DNA of 64,000 nucleotides from Magnolia sinica (lineage: Eukaryota > Streptophyta > Magnoliopsida > Magnoliales > Magnoliaceae): contig NC_080589.1 in assembly GCF_029962835.1 (NCBI RefSeq), positions 19,675,586-19,739,585 on the forward strand, given 5' to 3'. The notes under the pieces are model-generated. The model saw only the letters and a list, made by a program, of their open reading frames with translations. It had not been told where the DNA came from and searched no databases. Below, piece after piece: positions 1-13,052 of this stretch; positions within the stretch are counted from its first letter, which is position 1, and the number at the start of each line of letters is the position of its first letter. The position numbers and the translations under genes are program-made.

Positions 1-95
1 CATTTTTGGTCTCATACCATAAAATGATGTGGAAAAATATATGGACGGCATGGATGAAAAGCATACATCATGGTGGGGCCCACGGACCACCGACC
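1..95. mobile_element. Palindromic MITE, 3' end fragment
   Basis: The window opens inside the right half of the dominant palindromic MITE. The motif for a small dose of dyad sequence (ATGGACGGCATGGATG then CATACATCATGGTGGGGCCC) matches the right arms of the full copies further along. The left half lies outside the window. Confidence 0.6.
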
Positions 96-239
96 ATCCG
101 CCATTGGCTGGTGGCAGGGGGAGTACCCAATCCGTTTCCGTGAAAGGAGGGTATTTTCGTCCCCAAATTCGCTGTCCGTGCGAGCAGGTCCAAGTTCCCA
201 AACGAAGTCTGTATTGCTTCATAAAACCTGCTGCATAAA

Positions 240-700
240 AGGTGGGGTCCACATTCCTAAATTTCTCTAGTGTGAGAGATCTTGATCGTACATCAAGTAG
301 GGTACATTTTGGACGTCCCATGGACCAAAATGGGTGGTCAGAAAAAAAAAAAAAAGGGTCCAATGTTCCAAATTTACTCTACATTTGGGTCACAGTTGAT
401 GAGTGTATTTTCATGATTTTTGTAGATGGCATGCTAACCTCGCTTGCTATCTGATGAGTGGTCCAGATCTCTAATATGTGTAGATGGCTGCCTTTAGCAC
501 TTGTTCTTTCAGATGAGAGCCCCATTACTGGATCACTACCCAAAGAGAGGAGTGATGCTGCATTTGCTGGGGATATTCGCCTTCCAGTAGCAACACGTTC
601 CACTCCATCTAGACTGATTCGCCTTCGCCTTCAGCTGGCAATACATGACCTGTTCTTTTAGCATTTAATACGACCGAAAAAGACGGTCCATAAATTTTTA
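240..700. other. Gene-free stretch with MITE-derived pieces
   Basis: There is a truncated MITE half around 240-345 (GTGGGGTCCACATTCC, then GGACGTCCCATGGACC) followed by sequence I do not recognise. The short open frames here have no family resemblance. Confidence 0.3.
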
Positions 701-776
701 TTTTTTTTTTAAAGAGCGATGTGGGGCCCACTGTGATGTTTGTGTCAATTTCACTCCATTCTTATTGTACAGCTGT

Positions 777-882
777 GACCCACTTGATGATTTGACCAGG
801 CCAATAGGCTAGCTGGGTCGTTCACCAGTGACACACTTGATGATTTGACTAGGCCAATAGGCTAGCTGAGTCGTTCATCACT
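777..882. repeat. 53-bp direct tandem duplication
   Basis: Two adjacent copies of a 53-bp unit (777-829 and 830-882) share CACTTGATGATTTGAC and AGGCCAATAGGCTAGCTG with a few substitutions. It is a small, moderately old tandem duplication next to a MITE fragment at about 715-760. Confidence 0.75.
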
Positions 883-1099
883 TGTCCCGCCCGGGCTTAG
901 CCAGAACACTAGGCCTATATTTTAGGCTCGGGACCATTGTCGACCCAAGTCTGGGGCCCAAGCTTGGAACCGTGGCCCATTGCCTATGCTCTCTGGGGTA
1001 ATGTGTAAGTAGTGTTTTGAGGGTCGACGATATTGGTTGATATATCTTGTATCCTACTTGTGTGATAACGAAACATATATGTAATGTTGTATATTTCAC

Positions 1100-2400
1100 A
1101 TGTTCGGCCCGTGCTTATAAATTATGTTAAATTAGTGTCAAATTATTACAAATTTAGGTTCAATTTTGAGATTTGGAGGACATTGGCCGAGTTATGAAAA
1201 ATTTTAAAAAATCAAAATCAAAATCAAAATTTCACAAATCAATTACATTCGTTGTATCCAAACATAAAATCAAACATGTATGTAACCAGATTTTGTGATT
1301 CTTCTTTTGCTTTTGAATATATTACTTGTGTTTCCATACATCTTTTTATATTTATAAATTATATGAATAAACTTTGAATATACCTATACTTTCTTTTTTT
1401 TGGTAATCTTTTGATTTATAAGTGTGTATTAATGTCTTTTTTAACGATCATTGAAGTTTCATTGAAAAAATTTACCAATTTTTCAATGTTTTCTCATGTT
1501 TCCAACAAGAGCGATACATTATGTGATACAACTGATATATCTCATTTGATAACTGATATGTATCCGCATTCTAAGGGTGCGATACATAACACGATAATGA
1601 TATTTCGAACATTGTGTGTAAGGGTGTCAATGGGTAGGTTAGGGTTGAATCCGGCTTACATTTTGAAAGGCAAGTTCAAATTTGGCTCGAGCTTGTGATA
1701 GGCCTAAATAGTTTAGTCCGAACCTAGCCCAAACTGTATTTACAGGGCTCGGCCCGAGTCCTAGCCCAACCCCAAAAGGGTGAATTAAAAACCTAATATA
1801 AAACAAACAAGAATCTCAGCTATTAAAAAATTGATAAGACCTGGAATCAACTAAAAACTGCAGCCTAATCCAATGACAACTGTTGTAAGACTACAATCAA
1901 CATGGCAGTTTGGAAGGGAGAGAAAGCTAGGGCTTTCTTGGGTGAGAGTTTTGAAATCCTGAGAGCGATTAGTTTTGTATCGGGACGATATTTGTTTGGA
2001 TGACATATAACCATCATGGTCAACTCCAGGAAGGTTTCAACGATGGACATTTCGTTCCCATTATCTCATTGGTGTGGCCCACCTGAGTCTTGATTTGCTG
2101 ATTTTTAGAATCATGTTCTATTGTGATCTTTCAAAACAGATGGACTGAATGGATTTGTCACATACATCTCTGTGGCCCCACACAGCCCTCATATAGGTAT
2201 ATCTCTTTGGCAGGGGTCATAGGAATTGCCTAATTCTTTGAGCGAAACCATCTCTAATGCAGGGACGTTTGTTGCTTAGATATTTTATACATGCACGAAA
2301 TAAGCATGTGTGAACTTGCGAGGCTAAAGAATCTATTATAGTTCATTTCCTACTTTAGCTTTGCATCATTTCTGTTGTACCTTACTTTTGGCCATCCTGG
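1100..2400. other. AT-rich intergenic stretch, no gene recognised
   Basis: No coding region is convincing. Around 1620-1790 there is a GGGTGTCAATGGG start followed by AGCCCGAAC/AGCCCAACC-type sequence. This resembles a recurrent non-coding repeat that reappears in opposite orientation near 26560-26660, ending CCCATTGACACC. A MITE-like piece lies at 2060-2200. Confidence 0.3.
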
Positions 2401-2419
2401 GTTCAGCCAATAGGAGGGT

Positions 2420-3990
2420 GATATTGGGTATTGCATAAGAAATAAGGTGAATAAAAAGATCTTCAAGATATTTGGGGTCCTTTTTGCAAAGTCATAGCTG
2501 GCGTAAATTCAGTTTTATACGTTAGCGAATGGTTGATGGAGTGATGTGGTCGAGTTAATTAAAAGTTCAATGAGCGAAGAGAGAAATGTCGTCGAGCAAT
2601 TTAAGTTATAAAAGATGGTGGAGAGGAACAAAGTTTGTCAACAAAAGAGTAATAATGACAAAAAAGAAACACAATAAGAGAACGATTTAAAAATTACTTT
2701 TCAACCACTGTAATCCTTGCAATAATGGAAGTAGGATCTGGAAGAATAAGCTGCAACAGGACTATAAATAGTAGAGGAATCCAACTGAAGAAGATATTTA
2801 CAATTCAATAAAAACAACCAATTTATCAATTTATCTTTTATCTTAACTTATCCTACAAGTAGTGGTGATTTTTAGCTATAATCTTTAATTGTAATTCGAA
2901 CCTATGTTCATAGTACACTGGATTTGTTCTTTATTTAATATCGCATGGTTTTTTCCAGAGATGCATTCTTACAATTGCTCTAAATGACCGATTGTGAGTT
3001 TTTCCTTTTGTTTGATTGCATTGATATTATGAAAAGTCTTTTCTTGAGGAAGGCAACCCATCTTTAAAGGAAGAACCCTACTCTCTGATTATCGTCTGAT
3101 CGTTATAAAATTCTGCAAGGGGTTGAGTAAGCGATTGATCTTCTCAGCATCTGGTCATATACATTCATATTGGACGTATTTGCTTTTTTTAGCGCTTAGG
3201 GTCAAAGTTGATTGGTTTGGATCGAGCCGCTTTATCAATTCTAGTACGCCCGTGCACACTACACGGGACATAAAACAAACTGTGTCTAACATTTTTGGCA
3301 CGCCCCGATGAGACTCGATATAATATTTGACCATCATCGATTTTTCTTTTGTACTGACTATGCAAAAAAAAAATAAAAAAAATCACTTTTGACACAAGTA
3401 CACTTACCGGTGCAATAATTTCTTGGAATCATGAGCCAACAAGGTGGTCGTAATACTTCAATAGCCATTGCTAATGCTTTTGTAGCCAACGAGTCTCCAA
3501 CTCAAGAGGAGGAGTTGTAAGTTCAACATGTTCCCAACCAAGTAAATCAACCACAAAGTCCGATTCATGTTCTTCTAAATCCAGATAGATTGTCATAGAA
3601 TTGTCTCCAGTTTAAAACGAGTCCTTTAAAAGGTGGATGGTCGGCCACAATGAGAGCATGAATCGGTTGGTGGCTTTGTTTGTTGAAAGAATATCTGTTG
3701 CACCTCGGCAACAGGTCGATACAAGTTCTGTTGAAAATCTGGCACCTATACCACCAATCTAACCAGTGCTATAGATACTTCATTTATGTCAAAATACACA
3801 ACCTATTCCTATCCTGGATCCAATCTAGGATGTACGAAATTTACCGATACCGATAGATCTCAGACATCTTGAACATATTTTTGTCCAATACATGCGAAAT
3901 TCACCACCGCTGGTAACTTTTAAGTGTCATGAACATGTGAATATGAACATAATTCTTAAAGCCAATAATCAAGGGATGCCTCTGGGGCAA
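2420..3990 (+). mobile_element. Decayed LTR retrotransposon with gag-like start
   Basis: A TATA-like CTATAAATAG at about 2763 followed by an A-rich leader suggests LTR U3/R sequence. After it comes a TTTTTGGCACGCC motif (about 3294-3306), as seen in plant retrotransposon leaders. An ATG at 3431 then opens a short gag-like frame (MSQQGGRNTSIAIANAF) that is soon broken by stops. The frame continues with interrupted stretches to about 3990, where LTR-like sequence begins. No protease, reverse transcriptase or integrase is visible. The superfamily assignment (Ty3-like) is a guess. Confidence 0.35.
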
Positions 3991-3991
3991 C

Positions 3992-4876
3992 CTGTCACGC
4001 CTCGAAAATCGGCACTAGAGTATGGAGACTCCGATCCCGAGTTCTCAAATGTGAACCTAGCGAAAATGCATGTGGGCGAGTTCCTACATGCCCACACAGT
4101 TCGGTTAACATTCACACATAATCAATAATCAGTGTAACTTTAAAATCAACAGTATTAAAAGTTGCAGAAAGGTAACTAAATTCGAAAATATATGGTTAAT
4201 ATTCAAAATGTACAATTCTGAAAGTGGTGTCTGCCTAAATGAGGATCATACAAGCCACAATATACATACCGAAAACGATTAAAATTGTAAAGTTTTCATT
4301 TTTTGGCCCAATCTTCCAAAACATAACAGTGGTGGTGCAAGCCTATCTAAGCCTACTTGTCTAAGATCTCGATAGTACTTGCATCGATAATATCGTTTAG
4401 TTGGTGTTTTAAAACACTGTCCCATGTGGGAGTGAGTAGCTAACTTAATGGTTCTATTAGTTCTAAGTTACATATGTTATCGACCCAATTAGTACATGTA
4501 ATGATATGACAGGTAAACAATAATTTTCTAAATACTCTTGTTAAATGTACAAATGAAATTATAAAATGATGCATGTGCTTCACAATCCAACGCTCCATCA
4601 CAAGTAACTTTAACCCCTATTTCACAAATGCCAACACTCCCTCATGACCCGACTCTGACACCAAATCGCAACATCTTATTTTAATGCAATGTGATTATGT
4701 GTATGATTGGTTGAGTAATTATTAATTCCAGTTCATATAGCAAATTAGTGAAACTAGGATATCGACATTATATAACGAGTCTTTATCTGGATCACATGAC
4801 TCATTGCAGCTTATATCGGCTCATCACCAGTATCCCTTAATCCAAATTTAGGTATCACCTGTTATATCTCACAAAT
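3992..4876. mobile_element. Outer LTR, left part (interrupted)
   Basis: It begins TGTCACGCCTCGAAAATCGG, the style of end found on long plant Ty3-type LTRs. It shares blocks with the inner element, for example GGTGTTTTAAAACACTGTCCC near 4397 against GGTGTTTTAAAACATTATCCC near 5292. It is interrupted at 4877 by a related LTR and resumes at 8049. Confidence 0.5.
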
Positions 4877-6881
4877 TGTAACACCCTGAAAATTGGGGGT
4901 CGTGCATACACTCGACTCCCAAGTTCTCAAGTGTCACTTATAACAATTTTTACTGTTTTGTGCTTAAACCAGTTTAATGAGCAGTATGGAATTGTTTGAA
5001 ATCATGAATCACAATCACAACAAGTCTACTGAAATGAAAGCTGCTAACGTATACAAGTCTACACAATATATCAACGGGTCGCATAAGGCGTCGCCCGGCA
5101 AAGTACAAATAATATGAGTCTAAAAGAATAGTGCGCTGAGTCCACTACATAGCGATCCAAAATCCATCTACCAAATCTATGGTGAACCTCCCATCAGCTG
5201 GAAGTAGGACAGCTCATCCTCCTCATCAATGCTTGCACCGCACGACTCATCGAACTCAGCATCACCTGTAACTACTGAAGAGTCTGATTGGTGTTTTAAA
5301 ACATTATCCCAGAGTAGGAGTGAGTGATCAACTCAGTGGGAGTCATTAGCTGTAAGTTACCTCAAATATCAAGTTTATGATGAATTTAATGAAAATCATA
5401 CATTCACACAGCTCTGACTAAACTTCTTAACGCAAATGCATGAATTATGGTATGATGCATGTCCTCGCAACAATACTCCCTCGAGCGATTTTGTCTTACG
5501 TCGCACATGACCAACACTCCCTCAATGCGACCTCAACTACCGAGTCGTTAACCTAATTAATGCAATGCGATCATGAACGTGTTAGCCGAGTTTTTAGTTA
5601 AGTCCGTTCATCCCGCAGGTTGGAAAAACTAGTACACCCGATGATATCAATGCCCTCATCCGTTTGTGAGGCCATGACCCCTCAACGCGCGAGGCCAGGG
5701 CCCCACGATCCTTGATCCCATCGGGTTCCTCACCCCCGATTTGTAAGCACGTGAGGAGTGCTGGGAAGCGGGATTGCTCGCTGATCACTATGAGGAGGCT
5801 CGTCACCCTAGCGTAGGCCAACAGCACGGACATAGTGTCCCATTCCACCATGCCCGGCTCACGAGGGTGTGGATCAGTTTACTAACCGTTATCAATGGGC
5901 GTCAGTGGGCAAGGAGTGTTCCAGGTTCTAACAGGCGTGAGTAAACATGGTTAACAAACGCGATCGGTCAATCGGTGGACTAAGTCACCCAATTTAGGCG
6001 AGCACGAAACGTACAACATCAGGTGCAAGCAACCCATGTAGTCTTACTATTGTCGCCCATTCGCATCCGCCTGAATCACTCAATCTAGTCACAAGACGAC
6101 CCAACCAACGAGACCACCATTACTAATCTCAGATTCCTGATCAACTTAGGGGATGGGCTACGTTTAATAGTATTCTGCGCAGATAAGAGTTCATCTTCAA
6201 GTACGGATAGAATAAAACGTACAATACATCAAAGCATGAGATTTCAAGATATTAAAATGGATGCCACTACTCCTAACAACATAAATTGAACATGTGTGTG
6301 TGTGGTGCCGGACTACCAAAAAAAATCAAAAGATCACACATCATACATAGTGTAGGAAAATTCAATCATGCATACAATCAATGAAGAATATGTAAAAGTT
6401 AGATGCAAGAATGTACATGCAACACAATTCTCATGCCCAAACAATTTGAAAAGCAATCAAAAATCAATTTACGATTTCATGCATAATGGGTATACTTATC
6501 GTATAGATTCCTATCTAGGTTTTACTTTAAATTATACATGCACATCAATCTAGCATCCAAAATCATTAAATTTATCCTAAAATTGGTACTTGGCCACCTA
6601 GGGATAATGGTTATCACCTACGGATCGTCGAGAGCTTGTGGAATCGACCTAGGGTTACCAAACTCGCGAGTCGATTGTAGAGATCCTGAGTCAAATGTAC
6701 TTGCATGTTAGAATACATGCAAGGCATAACTTAACACAATGGGTTTCTAAAGAAGAAGAGTGATTACTTACCCAATCATTTGAAAATCGTGCTTGTAGTT
6801 GTGGATATGGGGTTTCTTGAGGAAAAAGGGAAGAGGGGTTGCAAGATTCTATCTCCCTTGGGCCCCACCCTTCTCTCCCTT

Positions 6882-6935
<54 letters not shown>

Positions 6936-8048
6936 TTCACCAAGGTAAGGCTTGAAATTCGTATGGGAGAAGGGGGTGCCCTAATGAGGCCCTTTTATAA
7001 TGCCAGATTTGGTGTAAATGGCCTCAAAGGTTGGGTTTTTACTATACTAACCCTATAAGAGGGTTTTTCTAACCTCTAGGGCTCACTATGGGGTGTACAT
7101 ATTGATATACATCGTAGGATAGTTAGCCCTAATGATGATCTACGTATGGACATGATCGGCCCGCCATTTGGATACGCCAATCTACAGATATGATTAGAAG
7201 TCTGTTCAACGGTCACTGATGGTCGATCGGGGTCACGGCTATACGGATATGAGTAGGAAAATATCATTAATCGGTACTCCAATTTTGGTTGTACATTGAC
7301 GGTCTAAAAGCCACAACTTCGCATAAGAGTGGACGACTCAATTCACTTAAGTTTCAACTTCTTCTTGTAGAGTATTTGCACTTCTCATGTACTCGTCCTT
7401 CAGCTCAAGTTGAGTGGTTCTGGACACTACCCAGGTCCAACCCCCGCGATGGATGTCGAGCCTAGTAAGACGGACATTGTTCTATAGTTTTGGAACTAGT
7501 GGCCCACTAACGAGCGATTTAGAGCTTGTTTGGAAAATCAGGGCATTTCTAGAATGAATTAGGTAGTGAGATTTCTCGTGGGCAATGATTAGAGTTTGGA
7601 TTAACTATGCTCATAGTGTGGCCTATTTATAACTAGTGAAAGTAGAGATTTGATCATGATTACTTTAAATCGTCTGTTTTAAGCTAAGGCTGGGGCGAGT
7701 CTCACTTGGCAAGTGCTGGTAGGACAGCATGGTTCATCCATTTTTGGACATCCTCTGGGCCTGACATCCGCGTAGGACCGCAAGCCCAGCAAGACCCAGG
7801 GCCTGGCTAAGTTTCAGAATTTTTGGTCATTCCTTGGGTGATATACGGCATGTTCAGATAATCACCAAGTATGGTGGGGCCATCTGGCTCTACAGCCCGG
7901 ACACAATTTGATTTATTCATGTCAATGACTTAATTTGGAATTAATTAATTCATATTAGACCCACACGTGCGATCGATTCATTCGGTCCTGGGTCAGTTCG
8001 CACATGAGTGCCACGGGACACTGTTCCCTTTTTGGACGGGGCGTTACA
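4877..8048. mobile_element. 3.2-kb solo-LTR-like element, TSD CAAAT
   Basis: The element starts TGTAACACCC and ends GGGGCGTTACA, giving TG...CA-type inverted ends. It is flanked on both sides by the 5-bp repeat CAAAT (4872-4876 and 8049-8053). Its 3,172 bp hold no retrotransposon open frame. A (CT)n tract lies at 6884-6930. The simplest reading is a solo LTR left by LTR-LTR recombination; a large non-autonomous element is the alternative. It sits inside an older LTR of the same family. Confidence 0.75.
6884..6930. repeat. (CT)n microsatellite
   Basis: An uninterrupted run of about 23 CT dinucleotides inside the solo-LTR-like element. Confidence 0.95.
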
Positions 8049-9020
8049 CAAATCAACAATTCCAAAGGTACAACATGAAACATAAAGGTATGAGGATCGA
8101 TCTGAAATAGGTCGTCATCCAAACACCGAGTATGATCACTCAGTTCAGAGGTGCAAACTTGTCACAAAAAACTAAATTAACATAAAGGAAATGACCCATC
8201 ACCCAATTTCATCCATGCACAGGTCGTTCGAATGGCACTCTGGCACGAAACTATCAGCCATGTATTTGACGAGGTTGTTTGAATAACAATCTTTAACTTC
8301 CATTGGTGCTCACTGGTCACTACGGGGAACTTCATCACCCTAGCATAGGCCGACAACTCGGACATGGTGTCCCATACCACTATGTCTGACTCATGAGTCT
8401 TTGTAGGATTGTAATGCAATAACGATTATAAATGAACTTATCCATAAGAATGAGGTATCCTATATTCAATTTGGTCGTATCATACATGGTGAACATATAT
8501 GATCAGTTGGCCGTTAGACTAATTTAATTGACCTGAGAGAACTCAGACACAACAAGCATTAGGTGCAAGCATCCTGTATAATCCAGTTACTGTCGGTCGT
8601 ACATGTTCAACTCGGGTTGATCAAACAAGCATATGGTGGCCGACCTAACTCGAGCCACCCCTGAATTCGATGATTTGTTGATTAAACCGACATCTTAAGC
8701 AGTTCTAAATATCAATCAAAGACTAACTATTCGTCATACAATAACAACAAAATTTAACATAAATCTTAAATCTAACAATTTACTCATTCAAGCATTTCAT
8801 CGAATATGTGAGCATCAATAACACAATGCAATTACTTGGACCTTTTATCGAACATGTGAGCATGTGAATATCAAATAACACATTCACCATTTGGACGATT
8901 CAAATCGGGGCCTCAGGTCCATTACAATGGTGGGGATAGAGACCGTGATAGGTTCAAGACCCCCCCATTTTTACGGACGAAGAAGACAGAGAGGAGAGAG
9001 AGTCAAGGAAGGGGGTTGGC
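8049..9020. mobile_element. Outer LTR, right part
   Basis: It continues the LTR interrupted at 4876. The block around 8300-8400 (CACCCTAGCATAGGCC, GGACATGGTGTCCCATACC) parallels the inner element near 5800-5850 (CACCCTAGCGTAGGCC, GGACATAGTGTCCCATTCC). The right boundary is not clear and appears eroded near 9020. Confidence 0.45.
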
Positions 9021-9049
9021 TCTCACAATGACATGTTGATATATGCCAC

Positions 9050-10440
9050 TTTTTTTCTTTTTTTTTTTTAACACAGTGGGCCTCACCGAGATGACATGGC
9101 ATATCCATCATGTCCATCAATTTTGCCTAATCATCTTAGGGCATGGGCCACACTAAAGGAAGCAGTGAGACTTGGTTCCCACCGTTGAAATTCAAAAAAT
9201 CAAATTGTTACTTGACAACCATTGATGTTGCTATGATGTATAAGGCTTTTAGGTTCCCTTCGGATCAACTGAATCTTATCTATACATCCCTTTATACTAT
9301 GTCCTCTAACCAAATGTATGTATGGTTGGAGAGTACTATTCCTAAATAGATGACTCTAGTTTAATATAATTTATTTTTGCGTTTCTTTCCTTTACAACAT
9401 TGTAAACATATTTTAAAAAGAAAATAAAAATTTATGTTTAAATATGCTTACCTTAAGTTTTTTTTTTCCACATTACAAATATTTTGAATACGTGTGCTCA
9501 CTTTTATAGCAAATCTATTGATTAGTTTAGCTTAAGAATTGACCCAACTATTCATTTACGTACTCAATAAAATAAAATACTTTTATTCAAACTTTTTAAT
9601 GTATTAATTTAACTTTTAAATAATTTCATGCTTCAAATTCTAGTTTGTGTAAATATAAATATACAACTTATTACCGGTAACTAATTTACAAGTTATTCGA
9701 CATTAAAACTAAGTTATTTGTAAATTCCAGCTTACATCGAAACAAGATTGTGTATGACTTTCTTTTACCAACAACTTAAAAATTTTACAACCTTAGTTTG
9801 TTGGATGGTTTAAATAAATTCCTTAGTTGTGTTTTATTTATTTATTTATTTTGGACAGACTTTTTGGACCATGTGTAACGGACGTTAGATTATTTGCCAA
9901 TCTTCACTAAACGGAGGATATTAAATATAAAAGATACCGTGGAAGAAACGAAAATTTGTTTATGCTTCCCGACACTCACTGCTTAAATCTATTGTTTATT
10001 TATCCATGTTTGTATTTGTCCCTGGTTCAATTTCAGGTGGGCCAGAATAAAAGACAATTTGAATATGGACATCTCAACCGTTGAAACATTGTTGAAGCTG
10101 ACCATGAAGTGTTTTTTTTTTTTTTATTTGTCAACAACCATCATCTCAAACTTTTAAATGATGGGCGTTCAATCCGAACATTTCCACGTGGCGTTTCCCA
10201 CCTAAAATTTTCGCAGTGCTTTGTTTGTAGACTCCGGTATATTTGGAACTGCCTGTACTGATGAACGGGGTGGATTATGTACAGATATCATAGTGTGGCC
10301 CGCATATTTGGACGGTTTACATTCACATTGCCGGAAGTGGACCACTCGTATGGAATACCACGTACGACTAGATTACACACATCTAACAATGCATAAAAAA
10401 ACATAATAATTAATATCTACTTCACAATACTTCAGTCACG
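9050..10440. other. Gene-free stretch with MITE fragments
   Basis: Partial MITE sequence lies at about 9070-9350 and 10015-10200 (GGATGGCAAAT and CAACGGTTGAAAC-type motifs). The 9350-9900 part is AT-rich and unrecognised. No gene is supported. Confidence 0.35.
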
Positions 10441-10444
10441 AAAT

Positions 10445-10862
10445 CAGTGGTGTTCTGTGGGCCCCTCCATGGTGTATATGTTTTATCCACGCAGTCCATC
10501 CATTTTTCTGGATCATTTTAGGACATGGTCCCAAAAATGAGACAGATTCAAATCTCATGTGGATCACACCGTAGGAAACAGTGATGATTGAACGCCCACC
10601 ACTAAAAACTTCTAGGGATGATATTTGTGTTTTCCTTTCATTCAGGTCTTTGTGACCTAATCAACAAGTTGGATGGCAAATAAACATTACAGTGGGCCCT
10701 AGGAAGCATTTAATGGCGGGGTTCAATCACCATTGTTTTCTTGGGGTGTGGTCCACTTAACATTTGGATCTGTCTCGTTTTTGGACTCTTTCCATAAGAT
10801 GATATGGAAAATTATATGAACAGCTTGGATAAAACGAATATATCATGGTAGGGCCCACAAGC
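10445..10862. mobile_element. Palindromic MITE, full-length copy
   Basis: The left arm GTGGGCCCCTCCATGG...TTTTATCCACGCAGTCCATCC is the imperfect reverse complement of the right arm ATGAACAGCTTGGATAAAACG...CATGGTAGGGCCCAC. The interior carries the family motifs (CACCACT, GGATGGCAAATAAACATTACAGTGGGCC, GTGTGGTCCACTTAA). It is about 415 bp and foldback in type, and it has no open frame. Confidence 0.75.
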
Positions 10863-11200
10863 ACTGTCCAGTAGCCACCCCTCTACTGGCAGCATCAGCT
10901 GGATTACCTCATTTTTTTGGTTCATAACATAAAACGCATTGAAAAAAATGAATAAACCGTTGAAAATATACATCATAGGAGGATAGGCATGTTTACATTG
11001 ATGATTGTTTGGTCCCTTAACATGGGCCCTAATTCAATCTAAACCGTTGAAAATATACATTGATAGGATGATAGGCAGGCGGATTTCCTGCAATAGCTTT
11101 ACATGATCTCCTGGGTGAAGCTTGCTTGTGAGAGATTCACTTCATTCATCTATTTTTAAAATATTAAGTTATAACATGCTAAAAAATGATTGTAGCACAT

Positions 11201-11352
11201 ACACACCCAGATCTATAGCTCAATTGACAGACTGAGTGAAGATACCTCATTTCAACACTTGAGGTCTTGGCATCGATCCCTAAGAGAGGAGGGAGGAACA
11301 CGGAGTGTGTGCTTAACAAGCTAACTCAAAAAAAATAAAAATAATAAAAAAG
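11201..11352 (+). mobile_element. tRNA-derived SINE copy 1
   Basis: This is a 152-bp element with a tRNA-like head. The A-box-like ATAGCTCAATTGACAGA lies near 11214 and the B-box-like GGCATCGATCCC near 11269. It ends AACAAGCTAACTC followed by an A-rich tail. The flanks repeat TGATTGTAGCACAT (11187-11200) and TGGTTGTAGCACAT (11353-11366), a 14-bp target-site duplication with one mismatch. A sister copy lies at 49635-49787. Confidence 0.85.
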
Positions 11353-11985
11353 TGGTTGTAGCACATGGAAAAGGGAAGGGGATTGTGTACTGAGTAAACT
11401 CTGTGGGGCCCAACGTCATTCATGCATTGTATCGACTCCATCCATCCGTTTTATCATATAAATTTACAGTTTTAACTCAAAGAATAAGCATATTCAAAGC
11501 TCAAGTGGACCACCCCACCAGAAATAGTGTGAATTTCTTGGGGGGCCACAAATGTTTTAGATCAAGCTGATATTTGTATTTTCCCTTCATCCATGTTTGT
11601 GTGTTCTCATGAACAGTTTGGATGACAAATAAGCATCACTGGGAGGAATACGGAGTGTGTGTTTAACAAGCTTAACTCAAAAAAAAAAAAAAAGTGGTTG
11701 TAGCACATGGAAAAGGGAAGGGGATTGTGTACCGAGTAAACTCTGTGGGGCCCAACGTCATTCATGCATTGTATCGACTCCATCCATCCGTTTTATCATA
11801 TAAATTTACAGTTTTAACTCAAAGAATAAGCATATTCAAAGCTCAAGTGGACCACCCCACCAGAAATAGTGTGAATTTCTTGGGGGGCCACAAATGTTTT
11901 AGATCAAGCTGATATTTGTATTTTCCCTTCATCCATGTTTGTGTGTTCTCATGAACAGTTTGGATGACAAATAAGCATCACTGGG
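11291..11985. repeat. Tandem duplication of about 345 bp across SINE tail and MITE
   Basis: The segment from the SINE 3' end (GGGAGGAACACGGAGTGTG) through a MITE left half is repeated in tandem, at about 11291-11640 and 11641-11985. The offset is 342-350 bp, varying with the poly-A length. The MITE part is almost identical between copies. Copy 1 breaks at CATCACTGGG and re-enters at GGGAGGAATA, so the junction shows GGG microhomology. Confidence 0.9.
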
Positions 11986-12168
11986 GGCCTTAGAAAGGTT
12001 TCAACGGTGGAAATCAATAACTCCACTGTTTCCTGTAGTATGCTCTAATTGAGCCTTTGACATACTTCAATTTTGGGCTCAACCCTTAAAATGATATGGA
12101 AAAACAGATGGACGGTGTGGATAGACCGCATGAATTCCCAGTGGGCCTAGCAAAGTTTACTCAGTACG
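11719..12168. mobile_element. Palindromic MITE, full-length copy within the second duplicate
   Basis: The left end GGATTGTGTACCGAGTAAACTCTG is mirrored at the right by AGTTTACTCAGTACG near 12149-12163. This copy belongs to the subfamily with an extra GTACTGAG/CTCAGTAC block outside the GGGGCCC arm. The left end of the same element is duplicated at 11377-11640. Confidence 0.7.
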
Positions 12169-12611
12169 ATAAAAGGTTACTCAGTAACTTAGTACGCAAT
12201 CGGATTTCAGGGAAAAGGTGAGTTAAAAAATGGCTACCGTTAAAACCTTCCCTCCTCATTACATACCATCCGTACCATTTATAAGATTATTCCTATTGAG
12301 ATGAGGTGAGAAAATAAAATTTAGCTGATTCAGGACTTTGACATACCAATGTTTCAACGGGGGACATTTAATCTTCAGTCCATTTTTGAGCTACGTTAAC
12401 ATTAACAGACGGACTAGATTTCTCACAAAAATGATATTCTAATGACTAGAATTCTTAGAAACATGTATAAGAAAAGCCTCCGGCAGGGAATCCGCGTCCG
12501 GATGATTCTAGCCGTCTAAGTCAGTCGCTTTCAAAGTATCGGTAAAATCAAGAACATTCAGCCCTAAACGGTCAGATAATTAATGGGTACCCAGCTGACG
12601 TGTTTAAGTCA

Positions 12612-13052
12612 CTAAGTTCTGTGGGTCCCACCATGAGGTATGTGTTATATCCAAACCGTCTGTCCATTCGGCGAGCTTGTTGTAAATCTTTAGACCAAAA
12701 ATAAGATAGATATAATTATCAAGTGGACCACACTACAAACAGCAGTGGTGGTTTGAACGTCTACCGTTGAAACCGTTTTGTGGGTCACATAAGTTTTGGA
12801 TCAATAAGATACTTGTTTTTCCACTTCATGAAGTTCTGTGTGATCATATGAACAGATTGGATGGGAAATAAACTTTATGGTGGGCCCTACGAATGTTTTA
12901 ACGGTTAGAATTATTGTCCCACTACTATTTGTGGTGTGGTCCACTTAAGCTTTGGATATGATTCATTTTTGTGATCTTACTCTAAAATAATCTCTCCAAA
13001 TAGATAAACGGTGTAGATATAATACATACATCATTGTGGGGCCCATGTAACT
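12612..13052. mobile_element. Palindromic MITE, full-length copy
   Basis: The left arm GTTCTGTGGGTCCCACCATG and AAACCGTCTGTCC is mirrored by the right arm AAACGGTGTAGATATAATAC and CATCATTGTGGGGCCCATG. The interior has the usual CTCAAGTGGACC-like and TGTGGTGTGGTCCACTTAAG blocks. Confidence 0.75.

Noticed and set aside
11201..11290. tRNA gene
   Set aside because: The A and B boxes are present but no cloverleaf can be drawn; the poly-A tail and target duplication show it is a SINE.
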